DNA from: Pollenia angustigena
Lineage: Eukaryota > Arthropoda > Insecta > Diptera > Polleniidae
Direction: 5' to 3'
Length of the DNA stretch: 64,000 nt
NCBI GenBank assembly: GCA_930367215.1
Contig: OV884060.1
Coordinates: 180,183,253-180,247,252, forward strand
This document shows, one piece after another, positions 46,987 to 57,619 of this stretch. Below the pieces are notes generated by a model. That model was not told where the DNA came from. It did not search any database and was given only the letters and a program-made list of their open reading frames with translations. Within the stretch, counting starts at the first letter, position 1. Each line of letters opens with the position of its first letter. A program made the translations under genes and the position numbers.

Positions 46987-47216
46987 TTTACATGAACTTT
47001 TATATAATCTTGTTTCCCTTAATAACTCTGTCGGTTGAATTCCCAAAACCAATTTTTCCTAATCATATTTTTGCAATTAAATTTCGTTGGCAACTTTACC
47101 TCTGCCCAGCTGTTCGTAATATATGTATGACTTTCCATTAAAATATTTTGGCTATAAATTAAAGTAACGTTCATAGGAGTTATTGCATTTGGCTCACAAA
47201 TTATAATTTGGTTAAA
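46987..47216 (+). promoter_or_regulatory. Probable CISD3 promoter and 5' UTR
   Basis: Short interval between the MITE and the start codon. The context before the start is GGTTAAAATG. No TATA box is evident. Transcription could start here or within the MITE. Confidence 0.35.
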
Positions 47217-50200
47217 ATGCAGCCTTTACTAAGAAATACTCGATCCTCTTTACAACTTATGGTAAGTTCCTTCCTAGTTTTTTATGTTTAAAATCAAATT
47301 AATAATAAAACCACTCGTACATGTTTAGCAACGTTTCTATTGCACTTCTAACAAAGAAGCCGGTGCAACCAAAACTATACCAAAAAATGTTTTGGAAGGC
47401 AATCAAACGTCTCATTTGCAGCCAGAAAATGGTGCTATTTTCGATAAGAAACCATTCAAACTCCATTTAGATGAAAGTAAGTGGCTTTAGAAAAAAGTGA
47501 AGGGCTGAATATGTGGGGTCACAATTTGAAAGTGCTTTACATAACCTTTAACGCATGATTGATTTGTTTAAATTGTTGCTGCTTAACTAATTTTGTTTTT
47601 TTCTTTCGCAGATAAAGTGTACAGTTGGTGTCTGTGTGGCAAGTCGAAAAGCCAACCCATTTGCGATGGTACACATAAAAATGAATTTTTGAAAATAAAA
47701 TTAAGGTATGTATATTTCAAGAGGACTTGAATGTCTTCAAAAATTTGGTCGACTGAAAAACGTTAATACTATAGTATTAACTTATAAGTGCTTTTAGCGT
47801 GCTGTTTTAGAAACAGTCTCTGCAATGCCTATAACAATAAAATACACAACAGAAAAGAAGAAGATAGTGAAAGGTTAATGTATCTATCAGAAAATAGCTA
47901 GATGGTTTGATCAACTTTTCTGTAATGGCCTGTGTTATATTAGGAGATATAGGTTGCAAAATATCATAGATAGTATTGCGATATGTAATGGAGCGTAATT
48001 ATCTTAAATTCTGAGTTTTACTTAACGTTTGTCAATTAGAACTATTGAGAGCGGTAGAGTATATCTAGTGAATACGGTAGAAAAACAAGCCGATCCAATG
48101 CAGTAGTTTTGACTAAGCTGCACAATCGCCTTTGCACGATTTTTTGTGCAGGTAAATCAAAAATGCAGTTACCTTAAATGCATTTACCTGCCTTAATGTG
48201 CAGGTACACAATTGTGGCTACCTTCACAAAAGTGCAGCTAAAGTAAAGTGTTTGATTTAAAAGTAGAATAAAAAAATCATTTTATTAATACATAAATTTA
48301 TATTTTACTAGGATCGCCCGGTGGCCAAAATTCGACCACTCGATATTTACTTTCGAGAAAACCTGTGCGTTATACAACAAAAACGTACACATTATAAGAG
48401 AACGGCAAAAATGCACTATTCACCCAATTTTGTACGAATGTCTAAAGCTGCGTTCACACTTGTCAAATATTTGAAGAAAAAAACTGGACCAACAAGCAAA
48501 CTAAGTAATCATTTCTTTGAATTCCAATATTAATTTTGATCTTAATACCACATCTTACAAAAACGATTGTTTGCTATGTCGAGTAGTATAATAAGTTTAT
48601 TTTGTGATATTTAGAGAATGGTTAATCTGACTAACTATTAACAAGAGTAGGGGTTACGCTTACTTGGTCAAATATTTAATAAGTGTGACCGTAGCTTAAG
48701 ATAAATTAAAACGCTGTTCAAACACTTTAATTCAAATATATTGTGGATATCTACACACAAATTCCTTTAAAACGATGTATGTTTCATTAAAATCGGTGGA
48801 CGATAAGATACTTAAAAATCAACCACAAAAAAATTGTTCCCGTATTTAAATATAAGATTTAAATTTTATTCCAACCCAGCTAGAATTTTTAATCGTCTAG
48901 GAGTCTACTGGAAATCTCACAAAGAGTTGACAAGCTCATTTTTTAATTGTAAACAATTCCTTGCACGGGAGAAACTGTTACACATGCTGATTCGTATGAG
49001 AGATTCTTCCATAACGCAGCGAAAAACGCTTATATTTATCGTAAAGAGAATCGTTTATGATGTATGTAGAGATTATGTAACGAGTCTTTCAAAAAGCATG
49101 CCAAAGTCGTATGAGAGTCATCTAGGTATTATTTTACAACTCGTGATATGCTCAGCCGTATGACTGAGCTAACTAAATAAGGGCATCAAGCGTATTTTTC
49201 TTGCCAAAACTTCTAATTTTCATACAATTTCTATAAAACAAACCTTAAGGTCGCGAAATCAACACCATCCTGTCGGAAAATCCTTTTTTACAGATCCTTA
49301 GGCCGGTTTGTTTTAATAAAATTGTATTGGCAATAGATTTTCATATTTCAAAAAGGTTTCATTTAGGTAGCTCAGAAATTGTTATACGATTCTTACGGAG
49401 AGTCCCAAAAGGTTCATTAGATGTTTTTGTTACTCGTCAGATATTCATCAGAAGATTATTTTAGGAGTTGTATATTTAACATTATCTTTAACAAACAGCC
49501 TATGCTAGCTGGGATATAACAGATCATTTTATACATGTATGTATGTTTATTTAATATAAAAGAAACATTAACAAAAACAATGAGAATTCACAAAGAACAT
49601 AAAAATGTATGGAAAAAAAATAATTGCGATTTATATTTTTATAAACAGCTTAAATTGGATATTTATGTGAAAAAGTGGCCACCAAATATTTGTATGTGTG
49701 CAGCTAACTTTGATGTTTTGCATGAAAATATTTTAAAGCTGCCCAAAAATGAATGAATAATTCCAGAAAATATGTATTTTAGGCAGTTAAGTCAAAATGC
49801 AGCTAACTTAGATTTTTTGTAAGAAAATAATTTTAAAATGTCAAAAATTTTTTGCATTTATCTTAAATGTGCAGGTATAGAAAGTGCACTTAAAAAAGGA
49901 ATTTGTATGGAATTATAAAGAATAATTCCAATTTTGTGCAGTTAAGTCAAATGTGCACGTAAACAAATGGCAGTTAAGTCAAAACTACTGTATCATAATA
50001 CAGGTCATATAAAATCAGGAACCGTAACAGTTTCATAAAAGTCAGATGAAAAAAGTTATTTTTTGATTTTTATTGTTTTGAACAAAAATAGCACTTATAC
50101 ATATATTGATTTTTATTTTTTCGAGCAGAAATAAAAGTTATTCTCTAAAGAAATTTTTTATTTTAATGTGTAATTATCATTGGAATTTCTTATGCACATT

Positions 50201-51876
50201 AAAATAATGATTAATAAAAGTCAACTAAATTATTAAAACACGTACATTGCTTTTGAGAATAACTTTTATTTTTGCTCGAAAAAATAAAAATCAATATATA
50301 ACTGTTATTTTTGTTCAAAAAAATAAAAATCAAAAAATAACTGTTATTCTTGATCGAAAAAATCAAAAAAATAACAGTTATTTTTGTTCAAAAAAATAAA
50401 AAATCAAAAAATAACTGTTAAGTTTAAAGGAAAATATAAAAATCAAAATTTTAAAAACCAATATATGGGTAATTCCATGTCAAAACGACCAAGAGTGGGA
50501 CACGACCCCTTCCGATTTTAATGAAATTTGGTGAGAAGGTTGCTTTTATATTATAAGGAACATGTGTATATGAACGAAAAAAAATTAAAAAAATTTTTTT
50601 CGAAAGTTATGTCATTCAAATTATCATAATTTTGTCGAATATGTTGAGCTTATTTCTTCAATATCTCGAAAACTACTTGACATACGAATATGATTTTAAG
50701 AGAGTACTTGGGAACACAAACCATATATTGCAAAAAACAGACCAGCCGCGCACCTGAATCCAGTGGTGCTAACCGTTTTTTTAGGTTAGCTCTTGTTTTC
50801 AAGATATACCGTTATTTCGAAAATGTAAGAGGTTGCACAGCATATATTCGCGTAACTCAAAAACGGTTAAGTTTATTGAAATAACTAAAAAAACCGAAAT
50901 TCGGCAATAAATAATAAAGTGGGGTTGGTTATACATCTGACCTATTTAGGAGCATCCTATGCGCTGTACCAAATATTGCGGCTTAATAAAATTCTTTAAT
51001 TTTGCCCCTGCAGCTACTATTAATTACGTTCTACGATTTTTTTATAAGCAAAGTTGTAAATGCATAACGTTACTCTAATATAGAAAAGCCCTAACTAATG
51101 TTTTGCTTTCTTTACAGGAGAAGGAAAAAACTTAATAAAAATTATAGTCTTGTAGCCGCGATTTTTTTAAACGCAGTTAAAAACGATAAAAACTGTTAAA
51201 AAAGAAAGTAAATCATTTCATGAAATCAGTTTTTACGCATTTTTCGATTTTTTTTTTTTTTTTTTTTTTTGTCAAATATGTATTTGTTAAATGCGAACAT
51301 ACCTCAAATATTTTTATGCAATTTCGCAACATGTAAACTAGAAGTTTGAAATTTGTCTATCAAATATTAGAGTAGCAAAGATTATTTTATCAAAATTACT
51401 TGAAAATTTTGGAAATTCGGCCAGTGCTGTTCTAAAAACTGTTCTCACATTCAACGATTACCTGTCTTATGTATTCAGAAATTCCCTAGTTTAAATGTTA
51501 CTAAAAACGTTAGTTTTGGTAACTAAAAACGTCAGTTTTGGTAACTAAAAACGTTAGTTTTGGTAACTAAAAACGTTAGTTTTAGTAACTAAAAACGTTA
51601 GTTTTGGTAACTAAAAACGTTAGTTTTGGTTACATTTAGTCATTCGAGATTTTATCGGTTTTGAAGAAAATATTTTTTGCTTTTAATAAATATTAACCTT
51701 AAATTTTTATTTGAAATTTAAGTTAACCATTAATATTTAAATTTTATTCAAGGCCCATCCGTTTCAAAGTGGAAAAAACTGGTGATTACTGGCTGTGCAA
51801 TTGTAAACATACCAAACATCGTCCCTTCTGCGATGGTACCCACAAGCAGCCCCATATTCAAGATAGTGTAAAATAA
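47217..51876 (+). CDS. Cisd3: CISD3-type mitochondrial protein with two CDGSH iron-sulfur domains
   Basis: Four exons: 47217-47261, 47329-47476, 47612-47705 and 51753-51876 (stop TAA 51874-51876). All introns are GT-AG and phases agree (0, 1, 2). The product is 136 aa, close to the size of animal CISD3. The N-terminus (MQPLLRNTRSSLQL, then QRFYCTSNK) is rich in Arg, Ser and Leu without acidic residues, as in a matrix-targeting presequence. Exon 3 carries CDGSH motif 1, WCLCGKSKSQPICDGTH. Exon 4 carries motif 2, CNCKHTKHRPFCDGTH. Both keep the three Cys and one His that ligate the 2Fe-2S cluster, with Thr replacing Ser of the name motif, a common variant. Two CDGSH motifs in one short soluble chain distinguish CISD3 from the membrane-anchored CISD1/2. 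The last intron (4,047 bp) is swollen by transposons. Confidence 0.94.
48101..49990. mobile_element. pogo-like element in CISD3 intron 3 (1.9 kb)
   Basis: CAGTAGTTTTGACTAAGCTG and the inverse of CAGTAGTTTTGACTTAACTG resemble the Drosophila pogo terminus (CAGTATAATTCGCTTAGCTG). TA follows on the right; the left has TG, presumably a mutated TA. GTGCAGGTAAA-type motifs are repeated at both ends. Internal plus-strand ORFs (48321-48533, 48834-49163) were not recognised. Confidence 0.6.
49991..51490. other. Rest of CISD3 intron 3: AT-rich repeats
   Basis: 50050-50460 is a degenerate AAAAATCAAAAAATAACTGTT repeat in both orientations. From 50466, GGGTAATTCCATGTCAAAAC resembles the end of the palindrome at 41299 (GGGGGATTTCATGTCAAGTG). 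A T(26) run lies at about 51245. No alternative exon seen. Confidence 0.45.
51498..51633. repeat. 22-bp minisatellite, six copies, hairpin unit
   Basis: ACTAAAAACGTTAGTTTTGG plus TA is repeated six times with single-base variants (GTCAG, TTTAG). Each unit can fold: AACTAA / TTAGTT. It lies about 120 bp before the last CISD3 exon. Confidence 0.9.
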
Positions 51877-51932
51877 CTGAATTTATCTGCAGCTAATTTC
51901 ATCCTACGTACTCAATTGTTTTCTTTGTTACG

Positions 51933-51957
51933 AATAAAGTGTATCACTCGAAATAAA
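51933..51957 (+). terminator. Polyadenylation signals of the CISD3-type gene
   Basis: AATAAA occurs at 51933-51938 and again at 51952-51957, which is 57 and 76 nt past the stop codon. The first is the likelier signal, giving a very short 3' UTR. Confidence 0.6.
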
Positions 51958-52284
51958 ACACAAACGTACATTATTTTTAATGAACGTCTTCAATTTTTTT
52001 CTTTTTTTTTTAATTTAAGCAACAATGAGGATAAATATGTATGCATTTAATTATTTTATTATGTTAAATAGTATAGAAAATTATGTGTCAATAGTTTTAT
52101 CTTTTATTTAGATTAAGATTTAATATTACATACACAATCGTTTAGGAAAAAAAAAATTTAAGCGAAATGTTTTTAAAGGAACATTCAAAACACAATTTAT
52201 CCATCAATATTTTAATTTGACTCAAGAAAGCATATTGGAAGAGAGTTTTCATTTGTAAAGAATATATTTCGTGTTCATACAACA

Positions 52285-52378
52285 AGGTCCAAATTACGGT
52301 ATTCAATATCGACCGAAATTACAATACAATTTAAATAGTAATTTCGATCGATATCGAATGCCGTAATTTGGCCCCAGT
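52285..52378. mobile_element. About 94-bp palindromic MITE downstream of CISD3
   Basis: GGTCCAAATTACGGTATTCA...TTT and the inverse GGCCAAATTACGGCATTCG..., with arms of about 38 bp. The target duplication is not resolved. Confidence 0.6.
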
Positions 52379-52775
52379 TCTATCGCACATTTCTCTCGAA
52401 ATAATAATCTTATGGGTCGATTACGGATGCCTACTTAACTGAAGTTGAGTTGCCTGATTTCGCTGCTGGCAATTCATATAAATTCTTTTAAAAACATTTC
52501 ATTATAATTTTCCTTTATCTTTTTTCTAGATTCAATTTTTTGCTTATGTTTAATGATATTTTCAGTTTTTGCTAGGAAAGGAAACAATTCCAAAATACTG
52601 TAATTTTTTTGTGAAAGGGCACTGTAAAATAAAAATTTAACTTAATATTTACATTTTTATATTATTCACTTAAGGCATAATCAAATTTTTCGTACATTAA
52701 GCTAAATATTTGTATATTATTGGTCTTTAAGACACAACTACTGGTTCTTAGTAAAAAAAAAACTCATTTATAATA

Positions 52776-53335
52776 CAGGGTGGGACAGGTGTAATCATGG
52801 GGTTTAAAAATGGTATAACTTTTTTATATGTATATTTTTTGTTTTATTTCAGATTATATATCGTTAGCTAAAATGCAAAAAGGAGTAACTAACAAAAAAT
52901 TCATGACCGTGTTTTTGATTGATTATCATGAATGCCAGTTCACAAAATGTCTTCACAAAATCTTACACTTCTGCGATCAAAAATTGTGCTTTTATTAACA
53001 AAAAACAAAGAGACGCAACTACAAGCGTGTTTATTTTATAAATGATTTTTCAACAAAATATAATGACATGGTTTCCTTTGAAAATTGTTTAAAGAATTTC
53101 ATGGAATACTTATCAATGCATGTTTTCTGACATGTCATAATTCGAGCGCTACAGCCACAAATTTTAAAAGATGTTATGGAAAATGCTCTTAAGAGTCATT
53201 GAACTGATATTATTTTCCATACTAAATAATTGTAAAAAAATTTCCATTTTTATATTTTATAATCAGAAAAAAAAAATTATTAAACGAAAAAGTTATTAAA
53301 TAGTTAAACCCCATGGTGACTTTTGGCCAACCCTG
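52776..53335. mobile_element. mariner-type MITE (560 bp)
   Basis: CAGGGTGGGACAGGTG and the inverse of CAGGGTTGGCCAAAAGT, with TA on both sides (52774-52775, 53336-53337). Second-tier TIRs GGGGTTTAA lie inside. No transposase. Confidence 0.8.
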
Positions 53336-53349
53336 TATAAACTGTTAGT

Positions 53350-53865
53350 ATAAATCTGTGGCTTGGTGCTAAAAGGGCCAATGTCAATATTTTGCTGTTT
53401 TGAGTTTCATTATGTATATTACATATTTTCATTCGTTTTATTATGTGTATTATTTTACTCTCTTTTATTTTTCTGTATCAGCCAATGTCTAAGGACGGGT
53501 TTTTGAGATGGGGATTAAGTTTAAACTTAGTTTAACGTTCTCTGCAACTCGGATTTTTCCGGTGAAATGTGATTTTTTTTTATTATTTCATTAAAGACAC
53601 ACGTTTTAAGCAAGACTGCGCTGTTCCGGCAACATTTTGTATACAAACTTAGTATTGGCGACACAAATCAGGTTTTAGATTAACCTAGTTTAACTGAGGT
53701 CTCAAAAACCCAGCCTAAGTTAACCCAGAACAGTTTAATGAGGTTTTTTAGACATTGACTGATACAGAAAAATAAAAGAGAGTAAAATATTACACATAAT
53801 GAAAGGATTAACTCAAAACAGCAAAATATTGACATTGCCCCTTTTATCACCAAGCCACAGAAATA
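53350..53865. mobile_element. Foldback repeat with a Harbinger-type MITE at its centre
   Basis: Outer arms (GGCTTGGTGCTAAAAGGGCC, TGTCAATATTTTGCTGTTTT, AGAGTAAAA...) are at 53358-53492 and inverted at 53741-53864. The centre holds the MITE 53493-53715. Confidence 0.75.
53493..53715. mobile_element. Harbinger-type MITE (223 bp)
   Basis: GGACGGGTTTTTGAGA and the inverse of GGCTGGGTTTTTGAGA, flanked by TAA (53490-53492, 53716-53718). Confidence 0.78.
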
Positions 53866-54119
53866 TGGAAAGTATTTTCAATTTCTTTCTTTGAATGATT
53901 ATAAAATAGATTCCAAAATTAAGCTAGATTTAATTTAACCAATTTCTTTAAAAAGTGTTGGCTTAAAAATACTACAAAAAAGTGTATACATACATATTTG
54001 CAAACAAAAAGAAAATAAAAGATTTCTAAGGAGGTAAGTCAATACGTTTTAAAATAAAGTTTTAAAAACCAATAAATTAAAATAAAAATTATGCTTGAAG
54101 AATCTAATGGAGAATAAAC

Positions 54120-54883
54120 CAGCAACTCGAAGACCTAGAATATGCTGATGATATCGTTCGACTTGACATGAAGAAAGACAACATGCAAAGAAAGATTGAT
54201 GACCTGTCCATAAAAGCAAAAAATTTGGTTTAACGAATTAACGCAGCAAAAATAAAGTGCATTACAGTAATAAAAAATCAACCATCAAAATTCACTCTAA
54301 AAAATAACCCAATTCATCATGTCAATAATTTCTGCCATCTTGGAAGCAGCATCACTCCCGACGGCGGCGCAATTGACGACGTATGTAGATATAAGAATAC
54401 ATAAGGCAAGTGCAGCGTTTTACTATCTGAGAAACCTTGGAAAACTAACGCGCTTTTGCTAAAATAAAAAAGATACACATTACAACGCCTGTATAAAATC
54501 TATACTTCTGTATGGCTCTGAAACATGCTTGGTAAACCAAACCATTAAACTTAAACTGCCAAGTTTTACAAACAGATGCCTGCGCAATATCTTTAAAAAT
54601 TTGGTTGCCGAGAACAATATCAAATGAACAATTAGTACAAATCTCTAAGCAGGAAGACATCAATACGCAAATCAGAAGAAAATACAACCGGCTAGTCCAC
54701 ACACTTCGTAAGCCATGCGATGAAATATGCCACGCAAAACTACATTGGAACACACCGAGTGCACGCTTACGAGGAAGACCGAAGACTATCTGGATACGTA
54801 CAATTTTTCTTGAGACAGGGAAATCTCAACGAACTTCTCTCTATACATTGCAACAGACAGAAGTAAATGGAGATTCTATGTAA
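54120..54883 (+). pseudogene. Dead non-LTR (LINE) reverse transcriptase, C-terminal half
   Basis: Conceptual translation over several frames gives LEDLEYADDIVRLD (the catalytic Y-x-D-D box of reverse transcriptase). It is followed by NNFCHLGSSITPDGG, RIHKASAAFYYLRNLGKL, CIKSILLYGSETC, LKLPSFTNRCLRNIF, and finally TISNEQLVQISKQEDI, NTQIRRK and RLRGRPKTIW. The order is that of the C-terminal part of the insect endonuclease/RT LINE group with the LGS..., LLYGSETW and GRPK-TW signatures. At least three stops or frameshifts (for example after KAKNLV, near 54400 and at 54626) make it non-functional. The element's ends were not found. Confidence 0.8.
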
Positions 54884-55182
54884 ACGGCTTATGTTCCTGA
54901 TAGAATACGCTAATAAATATATACTCTAGGATTGAGAAAACTATATTTGACTCTTACAAAATAAAAAGAATTTTCGATAAATCTAAATTTGATACTCTTC
55001 TAACTCCAAGTTCATAACATTGTATTTTGCTCAAAATCCGGGATGTTCAAAAACTAGAAATTGAATTGTCAATGACGATTACATAAATGTTGGTTTAGAA
55101 AATAAACTGGTGGTTGCCTCATCATGGCAAAGCCAACAAATATGTTCAGAATAAATGTTTTTCTTTTACTTTAAATCAATCG

Positions 55183-55380
55183 GGCATGTCCTAACAATCG
55201 CAGAACGCTTAAAATTTGCAATTCTGACTCGAAATCGAATATGTGTTCTGTAAATTATAATCGAAATAAGTTTGTTGACTTCAAATCGTAAAAGTATGGC
55301 TTAAGGGAACTAGAATATTTTTAAGAATTTATGTCAAATCGCAACAGACACTTAAAATAAATCTGCGATGTTTGAAACAT
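55183..55380. mobile_element. MITE of the ATGTTCTGACAATCGCA family, copy 2
   Basis: GGGCATGTCCTAACAATCGC and onward aligns with the reverse complement of 1134-1367, and ends TGCGATGTTTGAAACAT. More diverged than copy 1. Confidence 0.6.
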
Positions 55381-55411
55381 TGCCGAATGTCAACATCAAT
55401 GCTACTTTAAC

Positions 55412-55480
55412 TGCCTGTGTTTAGAACGTGAGCGCAAAAGTGACTCCTTAAACTTACATTTAAAACAATAACAAATAAGT
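55412..55480. mobile_element. Half copy of the CTGCCTGTTTGTA MITE
   Basis: CTGCCTGTGTTTAGAACGTG, AGCGCAAAAGTGACTC and TTACATTTAAAACAA match one arm of 17423-17561. The partner arm is absent. Confidence 0.6.
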
Positions 55481-55802
55481 TTCAAGGTCCCATTCCGGGT
55501 CACCGTATCTACAGTGGACCATTGCTCCCATACGTGCAGATTCCAAAAAATACTCTCTACGATAACTCTTTCAAAAATGCTTGTAGAAATACATAATACA
55601 TATGTATAAGCATAATAACAAGTAACTTTTATGCTTTTCCAAACTCCTGTTGCAAAATTTTTAAATGGTAGGTGCGAAATATGTTTACCAAAACGCTGTG
55701 ATAAAAACTCCACTGCAAAAGAAAACTTTTTTTAGTGGCAAAAATCTTTCAAAAATATTTTTTGTCAAACCTAACAAACATCGCCGCAAATAACTTTAAT
55801 GT

Positions 55803-55995
55803 GTTGGGTGCCCCGGTTAGTGAGTTAGTCTTTCAGTGCGATAGTTACGGGTTTGATTCCCCCAGAGACTATAGCCTGTTTCACTACAATGGGCTGAAGG
55901 TCTAATTTACTATTGCTAGGTATAATAAGTTAGAATATAATTTGTAATTGCATTTTTAACTCTTAACATAAAAATAAAATAATTAAAAAATACTT
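55803..55995 (+). mobile_element. tRNA-derived SINE, copy 2
   Basis: GGTGCCCCGGTTAGTGAGTT (A-box-like) and GGGTTTGATTCCCCCAGAGA (B-box-like) form a tRNA-like head. They are followed by about 90 nt of body and an A/T-rich tail ending near 55995. The head matches copy 1 at 11673-11590. Confidence 0.65.
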
Positions 55996-56236
55996 ATGAA
56001 AAAGAAATAATTCCCATATTCTATTTGTTAAAATAAAAAACTAATGCAAACCCAATCGTTGCGCTTTTATTAAACAGACGATCGGCTTAGAATTCTGCTA
56101 AAACTCGAATTAAAAACTAAAAAACGCGTTTATTTTTAAATCAATTTTTAAGCTTAAAAAAAAAATAATAAAAATAATTCAGTTTTAATTGACCTTTTAC
56201 AATAATATTTTGATTATTTTTAATTTTAAGCTCCAG

Positions 56237-57418
56237 TACTGAAATTCTGTAACTTTTTAACGACAAAAAATTGTCGTTAAGTAGTCAAAATTCGTTAGCT
56301 AACGAAAATTGTCGTTAAGAGCTATTCTGTAATGAAATTTTAACAATTGTTATCGGCAAAAAAAGACGGTAGCTAACGACACAAAAAAAGTTCTTGTTAA
56401 ATAATAACGACAACAAATGTACTGTTAACTGATTAAAAATATAGAGTAAAGTATTCAATTTTTAACACAAAAAAAGTAAGAAAGTATAGTCGATCAAGTC
56501 CGACTCTACATTGCAGTATTTGGGTGATCATGTTTTCTCCAAAAGAAGTATGTTGTGAGGTTAATATTCACATAAGACATTTTTGTGCCAATATTATCTA
56601 AGTATCTACTACCATTATTCGTATGGGAGCTGGGTCAAATATGGACCGATTCTAAAAAAAATTATTCTGGTGATTTATGTAGCTTGCGACAAAATATTTT
56701 TGGATCTTATTCAACTCAAATGTCTATAAAACAAAATGGCTATTAACAGGCACAAAACCCTATTCCGGAAAGAAGTTTTTAGTGGGATATTAAAATTAAA
56801 TAACTGCTTCTCACCATTACAAAAAGGCTTCGACCTTGTGACAATAAACGCATATGTACTAAATTTTATAATTTTACAAGATTATCTTGGACAGACTACC
56901 AGCAATCCTGATAGAAGGACGGGCTTCGTTAAATGGATTCTGACATTGATTCTGAGTCAATCGATACACCAAAAGGCAGGCCCAGAACCTTTATTTAAAT
57001 ATGTTACACACATTCGTACAAACACATAATATCCTCTTCACATACAGTAGTGTAGGTATAAAAAGTAAGAGCAGAAATGTTGTGCTAGAGTGGCTCAGTC
57101 ACCTGGAAATTTTTCCCTATGTATAGAAAGACTTAAAACCAACATATTTGTTTAGAAATATAATCAATATTTACGCGTTTTCATTCATGTTTTGTTAAAA
57201 TAATGCAATAAAGTAAATTTATTTTGTATTTTTTTATTAATTTTAAAAAATTTTCACTTTGACGTTCTTTTATTTTTACCGATATTTGTCGTCAATATTT
57301 CTAAACAAAAATATTTGTTTATTTAAAATACAGAATAACAAATTCGTTAAAGTAACCGAGATTTCTCGTTAATTAACGATATCGGTAGTTAAATTAAAAA
57401 AGTTACAGAATTGAGGTA
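56237..57418. mobile_element. TIR element with TAC...TTCTGTAAC ends inserted in a palindrome arm
   Basis: TACTGAAATTCTGTAAC and the inverse of TACCTCAATTCTGTAAC, with CAG on both sides (56234-56236, 57419-57421). The surrounding sequence AAGCTCCAG|GTCTCTTTTTT exists uninterrupted, inverted, at 57558-57580, which gives the empty site. Internal GTTAGCTAACGA motifs. An AACAAGTAAGA-family copy is nested inside. Confidence 0.75.
56467..57066 (+). mobile_element. AACAAGTAAGA-family element, copy f
   Basis: Head AAAGTAAGAAAGTATAGTCG, then ATCAAGTCCGAC; tail ATATCCTCTTCAC then GTGTAGGTATAAAAA. Short and diverged. Confidence 0.7.
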
Positions 57419-57619
57419 CAGGTCTCTTTTTTATGTAAAAAATATTAATTTATTTAATTATTTTTTCGATATTTCGCTAACCTTTGGTTAGCATCCTCAG
57501 GAAATTAAATTTACAATATTTTTATAACACAAACAAAAATAAATTAATATTTTTTATATAAAAAAGAGACCTGGAGCTTAAAATTAAAAATAATCAAAAA
57601 AAAAAAAGAAATAATAAAT

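Larger units (their letters stand above)
56205..57600. repeat. Palindrome interrupted by the TAC...GTA element
   Basis: The left arm is 56205-56236 plus 57419-57455. The right arm is about 57535-57597 (inverted). The loop holds TCGATATTTCGCTAACCTTT and GGTTAGCATCCTCAGGAAAT. Confidence 0.7.

Noticed and set aside
48321..49163. Alternative CISD3 exons from 70- and 109-codon ORFs in intron 3
   Set aside because: They lie within the pogo-like element, lack a CDGSH motif, and no matching splice sites were seen.
51498..51633. CRISPR-like array
   Set aside because: The 22-bp units are directly adjacent without spacers, in an intron of a eukaryotic gene.
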